From assembly GCF_018457175.1 (NCBI RefSeq), contig NZ_JAGFNU010000014.1:1-64000 (forward strand): a stretch of 64,000 nt of DNA. Direction: 5' to 3'. The number at the start of each line of letters is the position of its first letter. Position 1 is the stretch's first letter. Origin of the DNA: Pseudohalocynthiibacter aestuariivivens. Its GTDB lineage: Bacteria > Pseudomonadota > Alphaproteobacteria > Rhodobacterales > Rhodobacteraceae. This document shows, piece by piece, positions 13,875 to 22,476 of the stretch. The position numbers and the translations under genes were made by a program. The notes under the pieces are model-generated. The model saw only the letters and a program-made list of their open reading frames with translations. It was not told the DNA's origin and searched no databases.

Positions 13875-16800
13875 GCACACGTCTGCCAAACGCTGGCCGC
13901 CTGCTGAACCGCAGCAAGGCCGTGGAATTCACCTTTAACGGCAAGCGCCTTAAGGGATTTGAGGGCGACACGCTGGGCGCTGCCCTGCTTGCCAATGATC
14001 AGATGATGGTTGGCCGGTCGTTTAAGTATCACCGCCCACGCGGGATTATCGCGAGCGGTGCAGAAGAGCCGAATGCGCTTGTGAACATGGGGCAGGATGG
14101 ACGTTTCGAGCCAAACCAGCGCGTCACCACGACAGAGCTGTTTGATGGTTTGACGGCGACCAGCCAGAACCACTGGCCTAGTCTTGAGTTCGATGTGGGT
14201 GTTGCAAATAACTACGTCGCACGCTTTCTGCCAGCCGGGTTCTACTACAAAACCTTCATGGCGCCACGTGCCGCGTGGAAGCATGTGTTTGAGCCGATCA
14301 TCCGCCAGTCAGCGGGTCTTGGTAAAGCACCAAAGGACCGCGACGCCGACCGGTACGAACATTTCTACGCCTATGTGGACGTAATGGTCATTGGTGGCGG
14401 TATCGCCGGTCTTCAGGCTGCGAAAGCAGCGGGTGACTCTGGCGCCAAGGTTCTGCTTGTTGAGCAAACCAGACACTGGGGTGGTCGTGCGCCGGTTGAC
14501 GGGGCAAAGATTGACGGCAAGCCGGCGGATGAGTGGATCACAGAAACGCTTGCTGCACTCGCAGCGATGGACAATGTTTCTGTCCGCACGCGCACCATGG
14601 GTTCAGGTGTTTATGACCACGGCTACGTGCTGGCGTATGAACAGGTCGCAGACCATACTCCGGGCGACGGGCGTCCGCGTCACCGCCTGTGGCGGGTGCG
14701 CGCAAAGCAGATTGTTACGGCAACTGGTGCGATTGAGCGGCCATTGTCGTTTGCTGGAAACGACATTCCCGGCGTAATGCTGGCAGGTGCTGTACGCGAC
14801 TATGCGATTAACTGGGGCGTGTCGGTTGGCGACCGCTCGGTTGTTGTCACCAACAATGACGATGCATATAGAACAGCGATTACGCTGAAAGAAGCGGGGC
14901 TTGATATTCCTGTCATCATCGATGCCCGAGCCGAGGCTAACGGCGACTTGCCAAATCAGGCACGCGCACTTGGCATACGGATCGAGACTGGCAAAGCAAT
15001 TGCCAAGGTCAAAGGCGGCAAACGCGTGACCGGTGTTGCGATTTGTCAGCAAGCAGGCGAAGGCGCGGTTCTGGAAGAAATCGCATGTGATTCGGTTGCC
15101 ATGTCCGGCGGCTGGTCCCCTGTGGTGCACCTCTGGTCACACTGCGGTGGCAAGCTGATCTGGGATACCGAACAGGCCCATTTCCGCCCCGACGCGGACC
15201 GCTCGCCAACAGGTGCTGATGGCGCTGCCTTTGTCGTTCCCGCAGGGATCGCCAATGGCGCTATGGGAACGGCCGATGTTCTGGTGGATGCAGATAAGGC
15301 AGGTAAAGCAGCGGCCAAAGCTGCCGGCTTCACTGCGAAACGCACAGCAGCACCGAAAGCCGTGCAGGTTGACGAAGCTGCTCTTTCACCGGTCTGGATC
15401 ATGCCACAGGGCGCTGGCCCCAAGGCACGGATGAAAATGTGGCTCGACTATCAGAACGACGTTAAGGTTTCCGACGTTCAGCTTGCCGCGCGCGAGGGGT
15501 ACGAATCTGTTGAGCACACCAAGCGTTACACAACGCTTGGTATGGCGACGGATCAAGGTAAACTAAGCAATATCAACGGTCTGGCAATTCTGGCCGACAG
15601 CCTGAATGCTGATATTCCGCAAGTTGGAACCACGACCTTCCGCCCGCCTTACACGCCGATCTCGATGGGAGCGATTGCGGGTGAGGCGCGGGGCGAGATT
15701 TTCCAACCCCTGCGCAAAACCCCGATACACGGCTGGCACGAAAAAAACGGTGTTTATTGGGAACCTGTCGGTCACTGGCGGCGTCCTTACTGCTTTCAGC
15801 GGTCTGGTGAGAGCGTTGAGCAGGCTGTGCACCGTGAAGTGAAAAACACACGTGAAAACCTAGGTCTGCTTGATGCATCGACACTTGGCAAGCTGGTGGT
15901 CACGGGGCCGGACGCAGGCCGCTTCCTCGACATGATGTACACCAATATGATGTCGAACCTGAAAGTCGGCAAATGCCGCTATGGCTTGATGTGTTCAGAG
16001 AACGGTTTTCTGTCCGACGATGGTGTTGTCGCGCGCATCGACGAGGATACATGGCTTTGCCACACGACCTCTGGCGGGGCAGACCGCATTCACGCCTGGA
16101 TGGAAGAATGGCTTCAGACCGAATGGTGGGACTGGAAAGTCTATGTCGCCAACCTGACCGAACAATTCGCGCAGATCGCAGTTGTTGGCCCCAACGCACG
16201 CAAGGTTCTTGAAAAACTGGGGGGTATGGACGTTAGCAAAGAGGCGCTGGCCTTCATGGAATGGAACGAAGGTAAGATCGGCGGGTTTGATGCGCGGGTT
16301 TACCGGATTTCGTTCTCAGGCGAATTGTCCTATGAAATTTCGGTGCCTGCCTCGCAGGGGCGGGCATTCTGGGATGCGCTGCATGAAGTCGGGGCCGAGT
16401 TTGGTGCGATGGCCTATGGCACGGAAGCGCTGCACATCATGCGGGCCGAGAAAGGCTTTATCATGATCGGTGACGAAACCGATGGCACGATCATTCCGCA
16501 GGATCTGGGTTTGAACTGGGCGCTTTCCAAGAAGAAAGAAGACTACCTTGGCAAACGTGCGCAACAGCGTAGTCACATGACCGACCCGAACCGCTGGAAA
16601 CTGGTCGGGCTTGAAACGCTTGACGGGTCTGTGCTGCCAGATGGCGCCTACGCGATCGCGCCGGGCAACAACGATAACGCTCAGCGCAACATGGTTGGGC
16701 GGGTGACCTCGACCTATCATTCCCCAACGCTCAACCGTGGCATCGCCATGGGGTTGGTTCTGCATGGACCGGACCGGATGGGGGAAGTCATCGAATTCGG

Positions 16801-16882
16801 CAAAACCGATCAGACCATGGTGAAGGCGAAGATCGTTGATCCGGTTTTCTACGACAAAGACGGGGAGAAGCAAAATGTCTGA
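13871..16882 (+). CDS. soxA: Sarcosine oxidase, alpha subunit
   Basis: A 1003-residue subunit that binds NAD and the folate acceptor. Order of domains: an N-terminal [2Fe-2S]-like fold without cluster cysteines (about 20-100), a nucleotide-binding region with VIGGGIAGLQAA (173-184), an amine oxidase-like section, and from about residue 620 a GcvT/aminomethyltransferase domain (LGLLDASTLGKLVVTGPDAG onward) that converts the methyl group to 5,10-methylene-THF. The ATG at 13871 is preferred over 13847 because it overlaps the soxD stop in the usual ATGA. Its own stop overlaps soxG by eight bases. Confidence 0.97.
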   Translation: MSTRLPNAGRLLNRSKAVEFTFNGKRLKGFEGDTLGAALLANDQMMVGRSFKYHRPRGIIASGAEEPNALVNMGQDGRFEPNQRVTTTELFDGLTATSQNHWPSLEFDVGVANNYVARFLPAGFYYKTFMAPRAAWKHVFEPIIRQSAGLGKAPKDRDADRYEHFYAYVDVMVIGGGIAGLQAAKAAGDSGAKVLLVEQTRHWGGRAPVDGAKIDGKPADEWITETLAALAAMDNVSVRTRTMGSGVYDHGYVLAYEQVADHTPGDGRPRHRLWRVRAKQIVTATGAIERPLSFAGNDIPGVMLAGAVRDYAINWGVSVGDRSVVVTNNDDAYRTAITLKEAGLDIPVIIDARAEANGDLPNQARALGIRIETGKAIAKVKGGKRVTGVAICQQAGEGAVLEEIACDSVAMSGGWSPVVHLWSHCGGKLIWDTEQAHFRPDADRSPTGADGAAFVVPAGIANGAMGTADVLVDADKAGKAAAKAAGFTAKRTAAPKAVQVDEAALSPVWIMPQGAGPKARMKMWLDYQNDVKVSDVQLAAREGYESVEHTKRYTTLGMATDQGKLSNINGLAILADSLNADIPQVGTTTFRPPYTPISMGAIAGEARGEIFQPLRKTPIHGWHEKNGVYWEPVGHWRRPYCFQRSGESVEQAVHREVKNTRENLGLLDASTLGKLVVTGPDAGRFLDMMYTNMMSNLKVGKCRYGLMCSENGFLSDDGVVARIDEDTWLCHTTSGGADRIHAWMEEWLQTEWWDWKVYVANLTEQFAQIAVVGPNARKVLEKLGGMDVSKEALAFMEWNEGKIGGFDARVYRISFSGELSYEISVPASQGRAFWDALHEVGAEFGAMAYGTEALHIMRAEKGFIMIGDETDGTIIPQDLGLNWALSKKKEDYLGKRAQQRSHMTDPNRWKLVGLETLDGSVLPDGAYAIAPGNNDNAQRNMVGRVTSTYHSPTLNRGIAMGLVLHGPDRMGEVIEFGKTDQTMVKAKIVDPVFYDKDGEKQNV

Positions 16883-17441
16883 AGCAGTCAGCGCATTGAA
16901 TAACGCAAGCTACGCGGGCTTTGTCGAGGTCACGGAAATGGGCCTTCAGGGCATGATCACGCTACGCGGTGATCTGTCTTCTGCCGCGATCAAAAAAGCT
17001 GTCAAAACTGCCGTAGGGGTGGGCGTTCCTGAACAGCGTAAGATGGCTATGGCCGACGGCAAGGGCGCTGGCTGGATGTCGCCGGACGAGCTTTTGCTAC
17101 TCGTGCCGTACGCTCAGGTTGAAAAGACCGTTACTGGCCTGCAAAAAACGCTCGCCAAGGCACATTTCATGGCGGTCAATGTTTCGGACGCTCGGGTCAT
17201 GTTTCGCCTGAAGGGTGCTGGTGCACGCGAAGTGCTGGCCAAGGTTGCCCCGGTTGATTTGTCATCTGATGCATTTGGAGAAGGTGACCTGCGCCGCAGC
17301 CGGATTGCACAGGTTGCGGCAGCCTTCTGGATGTCCGGCGAGGATGAATTTACACTGGTCGCCTTTCGGTCAGTCGCCGATTATGTCTTTGGCGTTCTCA
17401 AAATCGGGGCGCAGCCGGGGTCCGAGGTGGGTTACCTCTGA
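16875..17441 (+). CDS. soxG: Sarcosine oxidase, gamma subunit
   Basis: A 188-residue subunit related to the folate-binding fold of GcvT/YgfZ. It starts MSEAVSALN, eight bases inside the end of soxA, and contains the family-typical GWMSPDELLLLVPY and the late SRIAQVAAAFW and EDEFTLVAFRSVADYVF. It has no catalytic residues of its own that I can point to. It closes the operon; a TGCCCC/GGGGCA hairpin lies at 17474-17494. Confidence 0.93.
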   Translation: MSEAVSALNNASYAGFVEVTEMGLQGMITLRGDLSSAAIKKAVKTAVGVGVPEQRKMAMADGKGAGWMSPDELLLLVPYAQVEKTVTGLQKTLAKAHFMAVNVSDARVMFRLKGAGAREVLAKVAPVDLSSDAFGEGDLRRSRIAQVAAAFWMSGEDEFTLVAFRSVADYVFGVLKIGAQPGSEVGYL

Positions 17442-17546
17442 ACGGTGCGCAGGTTTGTTGGAAATCTCTGGCTTGCCCCTTGACCTTTGGGGCAGCTAAC
17501 CGCCATTTAGACGATGAGTTTCACACGCGAACAAAGGGGTCCAACA

Positions 17547-18155
17547 ATGGCTTTCGAACTTCCTTCACTTCCTTATGCCCATGATGCGCTGGCTGACGCC
17601 GGTATGTCGAAAGAAACACTCGAATATCACCATGACCTGCACCACAAGGCTTATGTCGATAACGGCAACAAGCTGATCGATGGCACAGAGTGGGCGGACA
17701 AATCTCTCGAAGAGATCATCGTTGGTACCTATGACGCGTTGTCTGTTGCGCAGAACGGTATTTTCAACAACATCAGCCAGCTTTGGAACCACAACCAGTT
17801 CTGGGAAATGATGGGTCCGGGCAAATCAGCAATGCCGGGTGAGCTGCAATCACGTATCACGGACGCCTTTGGGTCCGTTGATGATTTCAAATCGCAGTTT
17901 AGCGCTGCAGGTGCAGGCCAGTTTGGTTCTGGCTGGGCCTGGCTCGTCGCTGACAAAGACGGCAGCCTGAAAGTGACCAAAACGGAAAACGGCGTGAACC
18001 CGCTGTGCTTTGGCCAGACAGCGCTGCTTGGCTGTGACGTTTGGGAACATTCCTACTACATCGATTTCCGCAACAAGCGCCCGGCTTATCTGACCAACTT
18101 CCTTGATAATCTGGTCAATTGGGAAAACGTGGCTGAGCGTCTTTCTAACGCCTGA
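17547..18155 (+). CDS. sodB: Superoxide dismutase, Fe/Mn type
   Basis: A 202-residue superoxide dismutase converting superoxide to peroxide and oxygen. Metal ligands are His28 (LEYHHD), His82 (LWNHNQF), Asp164 and His168 (GCDVWEHSYY). Overall sequence looks like the FeSOD branch, but Fe or Mn use cannot be fixed by eye. The start at 17547 has AAAGGGG nine bases upstream; an ATG at 17514 in frame would add an atypical extension. No signal peptide, so it is cytoplasmic. It follows the peroxide-forming sarcosine oxidase operon but has its own leader and a strong terminator. Confidence 0.96.
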   Translation: MAFELPSLPYAHDALADAGMSKETLEYHHDLHHKAYVDNGNKLIDGTEWADKSLEEIIVGTYDALSVAQNGIFNNISQLWNHNQFWEMMGPGKSAMPGELQSRITDAFGSVDDFKSQFSAAGAGQFGSGWAWLVADKDGSLKVTKTENGVNPLCFGQTALLGCDVWEHSYYIDFRNKRPAYLTNFLDNLVNWENVAERLSNA

Positions 18156-18206
18156 ATTTTGAAGAATTGAGATCCGGCCTGTGGCCCGGATCAAGACATA
18201 TCTCAG

Positions 18207-18231
18207 CCCCGCAGCCAAGACTGCGGGGTTT
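18207..18231 (+). terminator. Rho-independent terminator after sodB
   Basis: CCCCGCAG and CTGCGGGG pair around CCAAGA and are followed by TTTCGTGTTT. A second inverted repeat, GATCCGG/CCGGATC (18171-18192), lies between it and the sodB stop and may strengthen termination or protect the mRNA 3' end. Confidence 0.8.
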
Positions 18232-18295
18232 CGTGTTTAGTGTGGGTATCGAGTGCCGTGACAGACAAGCTGTTCTTGCAGAGGTGCAGAGCGTT

Positions 18296-18850
18296 TTAAG
18301 AAGGAATTGTGGTTTTTAGCTCGGAGACAAGTGTTTCAACGCTGTTCACACTGCGCAGGTAGGTTGTAAGCGAAGGGTCCGCAAACCCCTCGACAATTAC
18401 ATGATCAAGCAAGGCAATGAGCGGATCCCAATAGCCGTCCAAGTTCAGCAGAAAGATCGGTTTTTGGTGCAGTCCAAGCTGACGCCATGTTAGAACTTCG
18501 AAAAATTCGTCCAATGAACCGGCGCCGCCTGGCAGTACGATTATTGCGTTTGAATTCATGTACATGATCTTTTTACGTTCATGCATGTTCTCGGTCACAA
18601 TGAATTGTGACAGATCGCGTTTCCCGACCTCAAGCTGCATCAGGTGGACAGGGATTACGCCGAAAGTCTCGGCACCGCCCTTTTGCGTGGCATTTGCAAC
18701 GGCGCCCATGAGCCCGACATCACCGGCACCATAGACGAGACGCCAGTTTTCCCTTGCAATTGATTCGCCAAGTTCGATTGCCGCGGTTTCGAATGCCGGG
18801 TTTTCACCTTTTCGGGAACCACAATAGACACAGACAGAAAACGGAAGCAT
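18296..18850 (-). CDS. LOG-family nucleoside 5'-monophosphate phosphoribohydrolase
   Basis: A 184-residue protein of the LOG (Lonely Guy) family, often mislabelled lysine decarboxylase. Members remove ribose 5-phosphate from cytokinin nucleotides or purine monophosphates. The family signature PGGAGSLDEFFEV is at 107-119 and is preceded by the conserved ERKKIMYMNSNAIIVL. The N-terminal Rossmann strand FSVCVYCGSR and VYGAGDVGLMG (39-49) also fit. It is a single-gene unit transcribed towards the sod terminators. Confidence 0.92.
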   Translation of the reverse strand: MLPFSVCVYCGSRKGENPAFETAAIELGESIARENWRLVYGAGDVGLMGAVANATQKGGAETFGVIPVHLMQLEVGKRDLSQFIVTENMHERKKIMYMNSNAIIVLPGGAGSLDEFFEVLTWRQLGLHQKPIFLLNLDGYWDPLIALLDHVIVEGFADPSLTTYLRSVNSVETLVSELKTTIPS

Positions 18851-18955
18851 AGCACAGACCTATGAAAGGGGTTGTTTTGACCCGTGATACCTGCGTTGTT
18901 ATGGTCGTACAAGCGCTGCTCTTTGGGGGGGCGGCGTTATCTTGGAGATTGGGGA

Positions 18956-20482
18956 ATGGCAGACGGAAAACTTTCCGGTGTAAGTAAAGGAATGCTAGTT
19001 GGTGGCACCGTTGCCGCCGCTACGGCATTCCTGGGGCATTTTGGGTATAAGGCGTTGGAAGCTGCGCGCGAACCCGTTGTGATAGCAGAAGGAAACAGAG
19101 AAACAGAACAAGTCGCGCTGGTGGCGCCCGAGGCTTCAGAGCCTTCGGAAAACAACGGTGCAACGGGTGCAGGTGAAGCAACTGACGATACGGCAGCGGT
19201 TGAAGAGGCTGAAATGACAGAAGAAGTTGTCAGCGAAATGCCGGTCGACGACACAGCGACCGAGGCTGATGTAACGCCCGAGCCGCCGACGTTTGATGTT
19301 GTGCGCGTTGATCCGGACGGTGCTGCGTTGATTGCCGGGCAATCCCCCGCTGGATCGTCTGTCGAAATTCTTGTTGATAGTAGCGTCGCGGCAGAAGCGG
19401 TTGCCGATGGGCAGGGAAAATTTGTCGCTTTGTTTGATATTGAACCAAGCGATCTTCCACAGGTTTTGACGTTGCGGGCAACTGATGCGAACGGTCAGAC
19501 GATAGTGTCCGACGAGAATGTTATCTTAGCACCAAGACCTGCCCCTGTTGTTGTCGCAGAAGCCCCGGCAGAAGAGGCAGTGACACAGGAAGAAACACTG
19601 CCTGAAGATGAAGCTGCAGCGGAGGCAGATGCAACAGGTGTTGATGTGGCAATGGCTGACTCGACGCAGACAGAAAATGAAGTCGATGAGACAGCGTCCG
19701 CAAGCGAAGGCGCGACGATAGCAACTGAGGAAAACGCGCCAGATCCGGCGCTAGAGGTTGAAGAGATCTCAGAGCCGGTTGCTGAAGTTGCAGAAGCGGC
19801 AACCGAAACAACAACAGTAGAAACTGAATCTGCCGATCCAGAACCAGTAGCTCCAGCCGTTTTGCTGGCTGATGCAACCGGTGTGCGCGTCTTACAACCT
19901 GCAATTCCAAAACCCGACGTTTTGCAAGATGTTATAATTGACGCCATTTCTTACGGCGCTGCAGGAGAAGTCTCTGTTAGCGGCAGGGGTGAGGAAAACA
20001 GCTTTATCAGGATTTATCTGAACAACGCGCCGGTTGGAGCGACAGAAATACAAGATAACGGTAACTGGTCGGTCGAACTGTCTGGAATCGAACCTGGCGT
20101 CTATGCAATGCGCATTGATCAGCTGAACGAAGCAGGGGCGGTGACATCACGGGTGGAAACTCCTTTCAAACGCGAAGCTGCAGAGGTCTTAGCTGCTGCG
20201 CGCGACGAAGCCGCAGCGGCTGCAGAAGCTGAAACAGTCGCTGAAACAGTAGCTGAGACGGAGACGGAATCTGCGTCAGAAACAGTGACTGCGACAGCGG
20301 CACCGGCAAGCCGTGTTCAAGTAAGTGTAGTAACCGTGCAGCCCGGCTTCACACTTTGGGGGATTGCCAAGGAAAACTACGGCGACGGGTTGCTTTATGT
20401 TCGGGTTTACGAGGCGAACAAAGATCGTATTCGTGACCCTGATCTGATCTATCCCGGCCAGATTTTCACTGTACCGAATTGA
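18956..20482 (+). CDS. LysM-domain protein with a long acidic Ala/Glu/Thr region
   Basis: A 508-residue protein. Residues about 10-30 are hydrophobic ([20 protein letters not shown]) and may anchor it in the inner membrane. About 45-110 and 180-310 are low-complexity, rich in Ala, Glu, Thr and Val and strongly acidic. Two short Ig-like blocks (around [20 protein letters not shown] and [20 protein letters not shown]) flank the acidic part. The C-terminal 50 residues form one LysM domain ([18 protein letters not shown]...), which binds peptidoglycan. It probably spans the periplasm. The start at 18956 is preferred over 18884. No operon partner is evident. Confidence 0.85.
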   Translation: MADGKLSGVSKGMLVGGTVAAATAFLGHFGYKALEAAREPVVIAEGNRETEQVALVAPEASEPSENNGATGAGEATDDTAAVEEAEMTEEVVSEMPVDDTATEADVTPEPPTFDVVRVDPDGAALIAGQSPAGSSVEILVDSSVAAEAVADGQGKFVALFDIEPSDLPQVLTLRATDANGQTIVSDENVILAPRPAPVVVAEAPAEEAVTQEETLPEDEAAAEADATGVDVAMADSTQTENEVDETASASEGATIATEENAPDPALEVEEISEPVAEVAEAATETTTVETESADPEPVAPAVLLADATGVRVLQPAIPKPDVLQDVIIDAISYGAAGEVSVSGRGEENSFIRIYLNNAPVGATEIQDNGNWSVELSGIEPGVYAMRIDQLNEAGAVTSRVETPFKREAAEVLAAARDEAAAAAEAETVAETVAETETESASETVTATAAPASRVQVSVVTVQPGFTLWGIAKENYGDGLLYVRVYEANKDRIRDPDLIYPGQIFTVPN

Positions 20483-20606
20483 GATTGCGACCAAAACAAT
20501 TCCGCATGTAAGCTGCAGCGACACTGCTTGTTAATATGTGTTAATCCACTGGCAATCCCGGACGAGGGTGACTACTTTCTGCGTTCAGGCAGGCGGAGAC
20601 CGCAGA

Positions 20607-22445
20607 ATGCGCAGATTAACCCATACGGATGCAAACCTAAGCGATACTGCCCGTGTCAGTGGGTTGCGCACGATTAAAAAGGTTGTGCCCTACCTGTGGC
20701 CAGCCGATCAGAGCTGGGTAAAGTTTCGGGTCTTCGCAGCAATGTTTATGTTGCTGCTGGCGAAGGTTGTCGCGGTGGGAACCCCATTTCTTTACAAAGC
20801 GGCAGTTGATGTGTTGGCCGGAGATGGTACGGACGCCCCCTGGATGCTGGGTGTCGGTGCCGTCGGTCTGACGGTGGCTTACGGGGGTGCCCGTCTGGTT
20901 ACTGTGGGTTTCCAACAGCTTCGCGATGTAATTTTCGCAAAGGTCGGACAACGCGCGCTCCGCTCGCTTGCGCTAGAGACATTCCGCCATATGCACCGTC
21001 TTTCGTTGCGGTATCATATCGGGCGTAAAACCGGTGGCCTGTCCCGCATTATCGAACGTGGTGTGAAGGGCGTTGATTTTCTGCTGCGCTTCCTTTTGTT
21101 CAGCATCGGCCCGCTTGTGCTGGAACTTTTGATGATTTCAGCAATTTTGTTTTTTGTGTTTGATGTCTGGTACCTGGCAGTCGTTGTTGTTACGATTTCG
21201 CTTTATATCTGGTTCACATTTTCAGTCACTGAATGGCGCGTCAAAATTCGAAAAGAAATGAATGATCAGGACACTGATGCCAATCAAAAAGCGATCGACA
21301 GCCTGCTGAACTTTGAAACGGTGAAATACTTTGGCTCTGAAGAGAGAGAGGCCACGCGCTATGACGCCTCAATGAAAGGCTATGAGGCTGCGGCGCTCAA
21401 AACATCTTATTCGCTTGGGTTTTTGAACTTTGGCCAGTCCTTGCTGATCACCTCCGGATTGGTGGGGGTGATGGTCATGGCGGCGATTGGTGTTCAGTCA
21501 GGTGATTTGACGGTTGGCGACTTTGTTATGGTCAACGCCTATATGGTTCAGATCACCATGCCGCTCAATTTTCTGGGTACCGTGTACCGCGAAATTCGTC
21601 AGGCGCTGGTTGATATGGGGGAAATGTTTGACCTTTTGGAACAACCCGCAGAGATCGAAGACAAACCCAATGCCAAAGCCCTTTCGGTTACGAATGGGGA
21701 AGTCAGCTTTGACAATGTGGTCTTTGGGTACGAGCCGTCACGCCCAATTCTGAAAGGCGTCAGCCTAAAGGTCAAAGCCGGGCAAACACTGGCAATCGTG
21801 GGTCCTTCAGGATCAGGGAAGTCAACCATCGGGCGTTTGTTGTTTCGGTTCTATGATGTGATTGACGGCGCGCTACGCATAGACGGTCAGGATGTGCGCG
21901 ATGTCAAAAGCCAGAGCGTTCATGCCCAAATCGGCGTCGTTCCGCAGGATACCGTTCTGTTCAACGATACAATTTACTACAACATTGCCTACGGCCAGCC
22001 AGATGCGAGCCGGGAAGAAGTCGAAGACGCGGCCAGGGCAGCCAAAATCCATGATTTCGTCAAAAGCCTTCCCGATGGGTATCAAACCACTGTGGGAGAA
22101 CGTGGCCTAAAACTTTCCGGTGGCGAAAAGCAACGTGTTGGTATCGCCCGTACGCTGCTGAAAAACCCGCCGATCCTGTTGCTGGATGAAGCGACAAGCG
22201 CCCTTGATAGCGAGACAGAACGCAATATTCAGGATTCCCTGCATGAAATGGCTGAGGGGCGCACGGTGATCACGATTGCCCACCGCCTGTCCACCATCGC
22301 AGACGCAGACCAGATTGTGGTTCTGGAAAATGGGGTAATTGTCGAACAGGGCCGCCATGAAGAGCTATTGGAACGTGGTGGGCGTTATTCGCAGATGTGG
22401 CACCGCCAACAGCAGGGCGAAGACGACGTTATCGCTGTTGCCTGA
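20607..22445 (+). CDS. Atm1-like ABC exporter, fused permease and ATPase
   Basis: A 612-residue half-transporter. Residues about 20-330 hold six membrane segments (exporter type I fold); from about 360 the nucleotide-binding domain shows Walker A GPSGSGKST, the Q-loop segment QIGVVPQDTVLFNDT, signature LSGGEKQR and Walker B ILLLDEATSALD. The sequence of the membrane part (GLSRIIERGVKGVDFLLRF, FETVKYFGSEEREATRYD) is that of the Atm1/HMT1 group, which export glutathione-linked sulfur or metal conjugates. The start at 20607 is preferred because the upstream extension from 20538 is atypical. It acts as a homodimer. Confidence 0.92.
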   Translation: MRRLTHTDANLSDTARVSGLRTIKKVVPYLWPADQSWVKFRVFAAMFMLLLAKVVAVGTPFLYKAAVDVLAGDGTDAPWMLGVGAVGLTVAYGGARLVTVGFQQLRDVIFAKVGQRALRSLALETFRHMHRLSLRYHIGRKTGGLSRIIERGVKGVDFLLRFLLFSIGPLVLELLMISAILFFVFDVWYLAVVVVTISLYIWFTFSVTEWRVKIRKEMNDQDTDANQKAIDSLLNFETVKYFGSEEREATRYDASMKGYEAAALKTSYSLGFLNFGQSLLITSGLVGVMVMAAIGVQSGDLTVGDFVMVNAYMVQITMPLNFLGTVYREIRQALVDMGEMFDLLEQPAEIEDKPNAKALSVTNGEVSFDNVVFGYEPSRPILKGVSLKVKAGQTLAIVGPSGSGKSTIGRLLFRFYDVIDGALRIDGQDVRDVKSQSVHAQIGVVPQDTVLFNDTIYYNIAYGQPDASREEVEDAARAAKIHDFVKSLPDGYQTTVGERGLKLSGGEKQRVGIARTLLKNPPILLLDEATSALDSETERNIQDSLHEMAEGRTVITIAHRLSTIADADQIVVLENGVIVEQGRHEELLERGGRYSQMWHRQQQGEDDVIAVA

Positions 22446-22476
22446 TCGCCCGGAGGGCGTGGCGATACGAAATGAA

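Noticed and set aside
16316-16873. A 185-codon minus-strand frame inside soxA
   Set aside because: Lies wholly within a strongly conserved gene on the other strand.
17480-17509. A TTGACC -35 and CATTTA -10 promoter for sodB
   Set aside because: The -35 overlaps a hairpin and the -10 is weak; not strong enough to report as a feature.
19495-19947. A 150-codon Ser/Ala-rich minus-strand frame in the LysM gene
   Set aside because: Reverse complement of low-complexity Ala/Glu/Thr codons; composition artefact.
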